From contig JALWYQ010000037.1 in the NCBI GenBank assembly GCA_027078365.1, positions 23,831-87,830 of the forward strand: a DNA stretch of 64,000 nt, in the 5' to 3' direction. The position numbers and the translations under genes were made by a program. Origin of the DNA: Phycisphaerae bacterium (lineage in GTDB: Bacteria > Planctomycetota > Phycisphaerae > Sedimentisphaerales > Sedimentisphaeraceae). Shown here piece by piece: positions 59,373 through 64,000 of this stretch. Within the stretch, counting starts at the first letter, position 1, and the number at the start of each line of letters is the position of its first letter. Under the pieces are notes generated by a model. It saw nothing but the letters and a program-made list of their open reading frames with translations. It did no database searches and was not told where the DNA came from.

Positions 59373-60344
59373 ATGAAAAATAAACAACTGGAACTTAGCG
59401 TAGTTGTGCCTCTCTTAGACGAAGAAGGTAATTTGGCTGTACTGTATGAAGAGATTACTCAGGTCCTTAATGGCAAGTTCGATTACGAAATAATCTTTGT
59501 AGATGACGGTAGTCGTGATTCCAGCTTGGATATACTCGAAGATATTGCAAGAAATGATCCAAGGGTTCAAGTCTTAGTCTTTAGACGTAATTTCGGCCAA
59601 ACAGCCGCTCTAAGTGCGGGCTTTCACCATGCAAATGGCAAACTTATCGCCGCATTGGATGCCGATCTCCAGAACGACCCAAAAGACATACCAGCAATGA
59701 TAGATAAGCTTAATCAGGGCTACGACATAGTAAGTGGTTGGCGTAAAGACAGGAAAGATAATCATCTGCGCAGGAACTTACCATCACGACTTGCAAATTG
59801 GCTGATAAAGAAAATAACAAACGTACCTATTCACGATTCTGGATGCACCTTAAAGGTGTATAAAGCTGAGGTTCTAAGGGAAACAAGACTGTATGGAGAG
59901 ATGCACCGATTTATTCCCGCTCTAGCCCAATGGAGCGGTGCTAATGTTGGCGAGATGGTCGTTAACCACAGAAAAAGAATGAGTGGCAAGGCTAAATACG
60001 GCCTTAATAGAACATTTAAGGTATTACTAGATTTAATAACCGTTAAATTTCTAAACTCGTTCTCAACAAAGCCGCTTTACATATTTGGTTTGCTTGGTGG
60101 AGTTAGTCTAATTGGCTCTGGAATATCATTCATAGCCCTTCTTTATCACAAATTTGTAATGGGCTTATCTATGAATAGAAACCCTCTACTTATCATATCT
60201 GCCATGCTTTTTATGGCGACTATTCAATTCATAATGATGGGTTTACTCGCAGAGCTACAGGTAAGGACATACCACGAATCGCAAAACAGACCTACTTATG
60301 TTTTGCGTAAAACAATTCACTACAAAAAAGACGACAAAGATTAA
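59373..60344 (+). CDS. Family 2 glycosyltransferase (DPM1/ArnC-like)
   Basis: The product is 323 aa from the ATG at 59373 (an in-frame TTG lies 27 bases earlier). It begins LELSVVVPLLDEEGNLAVLYEEI, with IIFVDDGSRDSSLDIL and ALDADLQNDPKDIP (DxD-type). Two C-terminal membrane helices follow (YIFGLLGGVSLIGSGISFIALL and LIISAMLFMATIQFIMMGLLAEL). This layout transfers a sugar to undecaprenyl phosphate. It is the donor-making partner of the downstream membrane transferase. Confidence 0.9.
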   Translation: MKNKQLELSVVVPLLDEEGNLAVLYEEITQVLNGKFDYEIIFVDDGSRDSSLDILEDIARNDPRVQVLVFRRNFGQTAALSAGFHHANGKLIAALDADLQNDPKDIPAMIDKLNQGYDIVSGWRKDRKDNHLRRNLPSRLANWLIKKITNVPIHDSGCTLKVYKAEVLRETRLYGEMHRFIPALAQWSGANVGEMVVNHRKRMSGKAKYGLNRTFKVLLDLITVKFLNSFSTKPLYIFGLLGGVSLIGSGISFIALLYHKFVMGLSMNRNPLLIISAMLFMATIQFIMMGLLAELQVRTYHESQNRPTYVLRKTIHYKKDDKD

Positions 60345-60359
60345 AAGCACACAAAATCT

Positions 60360-62294
60360 ATGACAAAGAAAATACAGACACAAAAAAACACGGATCTTTC
60401 TAGAGGAAAAAAACACTTCAAGATTTCTTCAATTGTGATATTTATAGCGATTGCAATTCCATTTTGCATGGGAAAGTATTGCGAACTCAACATTCCAGGT
60501 CCTTTCGATAGCAGTTCATACGTTTACTCTGCGCAGCACATTTTACACGGAGCGGCTATTGGCACAGAAGAATTGCCAAGTGCACAAAGTGGTACACTTT
60601 TGATGAACATTTTGGGAGTGTGGATATTTGGCCTATTCGGTATGGGCTTTAGCGATATCGGGCCAAAAGTTATACAGGCTCTACTTCAGGCATCCGCACT
60701 TGGATTAATTTACTATGCCCTTAAGCAATTATACAGCCGTAGCGCCGCATTTGTAGCAACCCTAAGCGCCTGTTTCTATCTCAGTGCCCCAGTTATAGCA
60801 AAATTCGGCAATGTCAAAGAACAGTTTATGATAGCCTTTATGATGTTGGGGATTGGTTGCTTTATCTTGAGATTGAAAAAGGAGCATTGGCTATGGGGAC
60901 TCCTAGCTGGAATGTTTCTCTCCTGGGGACCATTGTTTAAACAAACTGGAATATCGGCTATAGGAGCAGTTGTAATATTTTTCATAATCGCTGCGATACT
61001 AAAGCTGCGCACTATCAAAATCATTATGAATGACATTGCCCTACTACTACTCGGGGCAGCAATAGCAATTGGGCCGATTTACGCTTGGATAGTTATTGGA
61101 AATCTCTCCCTAACAATGCCATACGGTTTTATCTGGGACATCTTCGCCAATCTATTTGCCAAACTATTTTCTGCAAAAGAAGCCACAAAATCAGGTGGAG
61201 GCGTATTGCCAAGTGGCTACGTTGAGCAAAGTAGAAGTGGTATAGACTTAGCCACACAAGCTAGATTCGTATTTGGCTATTATCGTCTGCTTAGCCTACC
61301 AATTGCAATGGCAATAGCATCTATATTAATTGTTAAATTTCGCATTCTTTCTGGCTGGCTTCGCAGAGGAGTTAAGCCCACTATAAACATCACTGATGGC
61401 GTAGTATTTCTTTTAGCGACCTGGTGGCTACTTGACATGGCCTTTGTATGGATTAGTCCAAGGCCATATGAACAATATTATTTACCACTCTGCGCTTCAG
61501 GTTCGATTGCAGGTGCATATAGTATATGGATACTTGGGAAAAGGACCTGTGAATCACTACCTGTCAATAAAATGCTCTGGCGTAGTCTTTATGCAATTGT
61601 AATTTCAACAATGATTGTGTTGGCTTGGCCAATCATGTTTGGCCTAACTAAGAGTCCTTATAGTGGGAAAGAATACAAAGACAGCAAAGGGAACATTCAC
61701 AGAAAAAGAGGATACTTACAGAAAATAAAAGAAGCCAATAGCCATCGTAGAGGGAATTTGTCGCAATGGGAAAACGTCGGCGAATACATTAATAAACACA
61801 CGTCTAAAGAAGACTCTATCTATGTTTGGGGGTGGGTCCCTGGCATATATGTTAAAGCACAACGTTTTGCGCCAGTACCGAAAGCATTTGAGAGTAACAT
61901 GCACGTGATGCAACCAGAAGAACTTAAACGCAAAATCAAAAAGATGGTCAATGAGTTCAAGAAAAATCCCCCTAAATATATCGTTGATAGTCGAAAGATT
62001 CATTTCCCCAACAATAGACCCCCTTTAGAGCTATGGCCAAGCTTGTCAAAGGGATTTTTGCCAAACGACGATAAAACTGTAGCCTATTACAATAAGGTAT
62101 ACGAAAAAAGCCTCAAGAAAAATATTGGTAAAGGCGAAGACCTCAGATTCAGAGCAATGCAACCTCTAAGGGATTTCATTCGCGAGAATTACTCAATCGT
62201 TGATGCCGATAAGTACTACTTCTCACGCAACTTCATATACAACAAAACTTTTGGCATACAAGTAATCTTTAAGCTCAAGAAAAATACCGATTAG
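60360..62294 (+). CDS. Multi-TM GT-C glycosyltransferase (ArnT/PMT-like)
   Basis: This 644 aa protein has about 10-12 hydrophobic helices and a periplasmic-type acidic loop near the start (GPFDSSSYVYSAQHILHG, with Asp as the GT-C catalytic candidate). A soluble C-terminal region of about 200 aa follows (GEYINKHTSKEDSIYVWGWVPGIYVKAQRF). It fits GT39/GT83 enzymes that use polyprenyl-phosphate sugars, made by the GT2 gene 16 bases upstream. Acceptor unknown. Confidence 0.82.
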   Translation: MTKKIQTQKNTDLSRGKKHFKISSIVIFIAIAIPFCMGKYCELNIPGPFDSSSYVYSAQHILHGAAIGTEELPSAQSGTLLMNILGVWIFGLFGMGFSDIGPKVIQALLQASALGLIYYALKQLYSRSAAFVATLSACFYLSAPVIAKFGNVKEQFMIAFMMLGIGCFILRLKKEHWLWGLLAGMFLSWGPLFKQTGISAIGAVVIFFIIAAILKLRTIKIIMNDIALLLLGAAIAIGPIYAWIVIGNLSLTMPYGFIWDIFANLFAKLFSAKEATKSGGGVLPSGYVEQSRSGIDLATQARFVFGYYRLLSLPIAMAIASILIVKFRILSGWLRRGVKPTINITDGVVFLLATWWLLDMAFVWISPRPYEQYYLPLCASGSIAGAYSIWILGKRTCESLPVNKMLWRSLYAIVISTMIVLAWPIMFGLTKSPYSGKEYKDSKGNIHRKRGYLQKIKEANSHRRGNLSQWENVGEYINKHTSKEDSIYVWGWVPGIYVKAQRFAPVPKAFESNMHVMQPEELKRKIKKMVNEFKKNPPKYIVDSRKIHFPNNRPPLELWPSLSKGFLPNDDKTVAYYNKVYEKSLKKNIGKGEDLRFRAMQPLRDFIRENYSIVDADKYYFSRNFIYNKTFGIQVIFKLKKNTD

Positions 62295-62336
62295 TTGGAC
62301 ATTAGAAGCAAACAAAGTCTAATTTGAATTACACTT

Positions 62337-63461
62337 ATGAATAAAAGAATAAAAATATTGATGGTTAATTTTGAGTTTCCTCCAATTGGAGGTGGCGGTG
62401 GGAAAACACACTTGCGACTACTCGAACAATTCTCGCACAATGAAAACATCGAAATTGACGTCTTAACAAGCTCTCCAAAACCTGGGCTTTTTGAAGAAAG
62501 TTTTTCTAACAACATTCGTATCATAAAAGTGGGCATCCATAAAAAAGACCTCCACAGATGGACCAAAATAGAAACAATAGAATGGCTATGGCGAGCGGGT
62601 AAGATTTATAAGTTAATGATAAATAGAATTAACTACGATCTTGCGCATGCCTTCTTTGGCTTCCCAACTGGTTGGCTTTGCTGGAGAAATGGAAAGAAAT
62701 TATCCTACATTATTTCACTCTTAGGTTCTGATGTGCCTGGAGATAACCCAAGATTTCAACTTGATTACAAAATCCTTGCACCACTTTTCAAATCAATCTG
62801 GAAAAATGCATCTATCCTTACAGCCTGTAGTAATGGGCTCAAAGACCGCGCTAAACGATTCTTCCCAAACTCTGATATAAAGGTAATTACAAACGGAATC
62901 GACTTAACAAAATTCTATCCTACCGACACTAACGGTAGCGAAAATGTAAGACTAATAACAACTGGCAGGCTATCGGAGAGTAAGCGTATTGAACTTTTAA
63001 TAGAAGCTCTTTCTAAAATGAACTCCCTAGCAACTCTAAAGATAGTAGGCAGTGGAAGTGAAGAAGCTAGGCTTCGCAACCTTGCAGAAAAGCTGGAAGT
63101 TACAGAAAGAATTGAATTTATATCCAGAGTAGAAGCGGACCAGATGCCAGAATTTTATCGCAATTCAGATATCTATGTTTCAGCAACTTCAACAGAAGGC
63201 ATGAGCAACTCAATGCTAGAAGCCATGGCAAGCGGTTTACCTATCGTTACAACTGAATATGAGGGAGCTAGTGAACTAGTTAAAGAAAATGGCATCATAA
63301 CTAAAGCAAACAGTGAATCAATTGCAAAAAGCATTGATAGCCTAATAGATAATCCCTCACGTATTCAATCCATGTCGCAAGTAGCTCTTAAACTTGCAAA
63401 ACAATTCACTTGGCAAGGCGTAGCCGAAAGTTACCTCAAAATTTACAAAGAGTTCATCTAA
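62337..63461 (+). CDS. Family 4 glycosyltransferase
   Basis: The product is 374 aa. The N-terminal MVNFEFPPIGGGGGKTHLRLLEQFS is the donor-binding loop of GT-B enzymes. The C-terminal TTGRLSESKRIELLIEAL and SATSTEGMSNSMLEAMASGLPIVTTEYEGASELV contain the E-x7-E motif typical of GT4. It acts in the cytosol on nucleotide sugars, 42 bases downstream of the GT-C gene. Confidence 0.92.
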   Translation: MNKRIKILMVNFEFPPIGGGGGKTHLRLLEQFSHNENIEIDVLTSSPKPGLFEESFSNNIRIIKVGIHKKDLHRWTKIETIEWLWRAGKIYKLMINRINYDLAHAFFGFPTGWLCWRNGKKLSYIISLLGSDVPGDNPRFQLDYKILAPLFKSIWKNASILTACSNGLKDRAKRFFPNSDIKVITNGIDLTKFYPTDTNGSENVRLITTGRLSESKRIELLIEALSKMNSLATLKIVGSGSEEARLRNLAEKLEVTERIEFISRVEADQMPEFYRNSDIYVSATSTEGMSNSMLEAMASGLPIVTTEYEGASELVKENGIITKANSESIAKSIDSLIDNPSRIQSMSQVALKLAKQFTWQGVAESYLKIYKEFI

Positions 63462-63586
63462 CAATAATCAGTAAATACCTGTTTTTTGTTGTATTTCCTA
63501 GTTAAATTAAGTTATTATAGGTCTGTGAGGGTGGTATTGTACCGCAATCACAACCTATTTAATCAATGTTTTTGAGGAGTTTGATG

Positions 63587-64000
63587 ATGAGAAGTACTTT
63601 ACTAGGGATGTTCTGCCTGCTTATGATAGCAGCACCAGCAATGGCATTGGAGATATTTGATACTTCATATCAAGTTGAAGTTTATGCTAGTTACACCAAT
63701 GCTGCTTCTTCCAATAATATGTGCGTAGATTCAGATGGCAATCTTTACATACTTCACTACGACAACGGCAATATAATGAAGGTCGATACCAATGGTAGTT
63801 CTAGCCTTTTTGCTACGGCACAACACCCATACGATATTACTTGGGGCGGCGGCACTGCTTTCGGCAATTCACTCTACATAACAAATAGGGGTAATAGTAG
63901 TATCTCTAAAGTTAATTCTAACGGTCAGATAGCATATCTAGGCCACCTTACATATGGAACATTCTTAACGATAGATTCTGTTGGAAATTATGGAGGTGAA
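63587..64000 (+). CDS. Secreted beta-propeller-like protein (partial)
   Basis: The frame runs off the window (at least 138 codons). GAGGAG precedes paired ATG codons at 63584 and 63587. A signal peptide (MRSTLLGMFCLLMIAAPAMA) is followed by repeats of a strand-loop type: NNMCVDSDGNLYILHYDNGNIMKVDTNGS, then NSLYITNRGNSSISKVNSNG. This resembles NHL/SMP-30 propellers of extracellular proteins, many of which are PEP-CTERM, but the C-terminus is not visible. Confidence 0.75.
   Translation, partial: MRSTLLGMFCLLMIAAPAMALEIFDTSYQVEVYASYTNAASSNNMCVDSDGNLYILHYDNGNIMKVDTNGSSSLFATAQHPYDITWGGGTAFGNSLYITNRGNSSISKVNSNGQIAYLGHLTYGTFLTIDSVGNYGGE

Overview
The window is a bacterial chromosome segment of moderate to low GC that carries one complete integrated siphovirus-type prophage. 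The host is probably a planctomycete of the Phycisphaerae type. This is an inference from a PEP-CTERM sorting tail (PEPATMALL, a hydrophobic stretch, then RRRR), DXP-pathway isoprenoid genes, and a COG3014-YcfL-LpoB-FlgT/CsgG-like envelope cluster. No rRNA is present to confirm it.

Host left part (1-13,907): miaA (partial) diverges from an ispA-dxs-nadK-TPR protein-dinG-like helicase run. A coiled-coil membrane protein, a pentapeptide-repeat/K+ channel fusion and a divergent PfkB sugar kinase follow. The purF-purM operon then ends in a strong terminator just before tRNA-Ala(GGC).

Prophage (13,939-52,772): it is integrated in the 3' half of tRNA-Ala and bounded by perfect 44-bp att repeats. 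A tyrosine integrase lies next to attL. The late genes read leftward from about 36.3 to 16.6 kb: terminase small and large subunits, a zinc-ribbon protein, a gpW-like protein, the lambda-family portal, a protease-capsid fusion with an internal capsid start, a decoration protein, head-tail connectors, an SGNH hydrolase, tail tube, frameshifted tail chaperone, tape measure and tail-tip proteins. The early genes also read leftward, from about 44.0 to 36.4 kb. They include an RHH-like repressor with phased operators, HTH proteins, a replication initiator carrying lambda-like iterons, many tiny proteins, a tRNA-like RNA, MazG and a second tyrosine recombinase. Between 44.2 and 52.4 kb the strand switches to rightward cargo: a ParB-like protein plus Dam methylase block bracketed by two copies of a gene 3' end, then a two-gene methyltransferase plus PD-(D/E)xK nuclease cassette beside attR.

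Host right part (52,773-64,000): the original tRNA terminator; a leftward lipoprotein operon (COG3014-like, YcfL, LpoB, FlgT/CsgG-like); a TrpR-family regulator; a DegT/DnrJ aminotransferase; a PEP-CTERM protein; three glycan-assembly genes (GT2, GT39/83-like membrane transferase, GT4); and the start of a secreted beta-propeller-like protein.

The features most worth following up are the cargo block and cassette at the right prophage end, the 127-nt tRNA-like RNA, the shared-loop leader hairpins, the iterons inside the initiator gene, the nested protease/capsid gene, and the histone-H1-like tail on the terminase. All function calls come from reading motifs; no database search was run.
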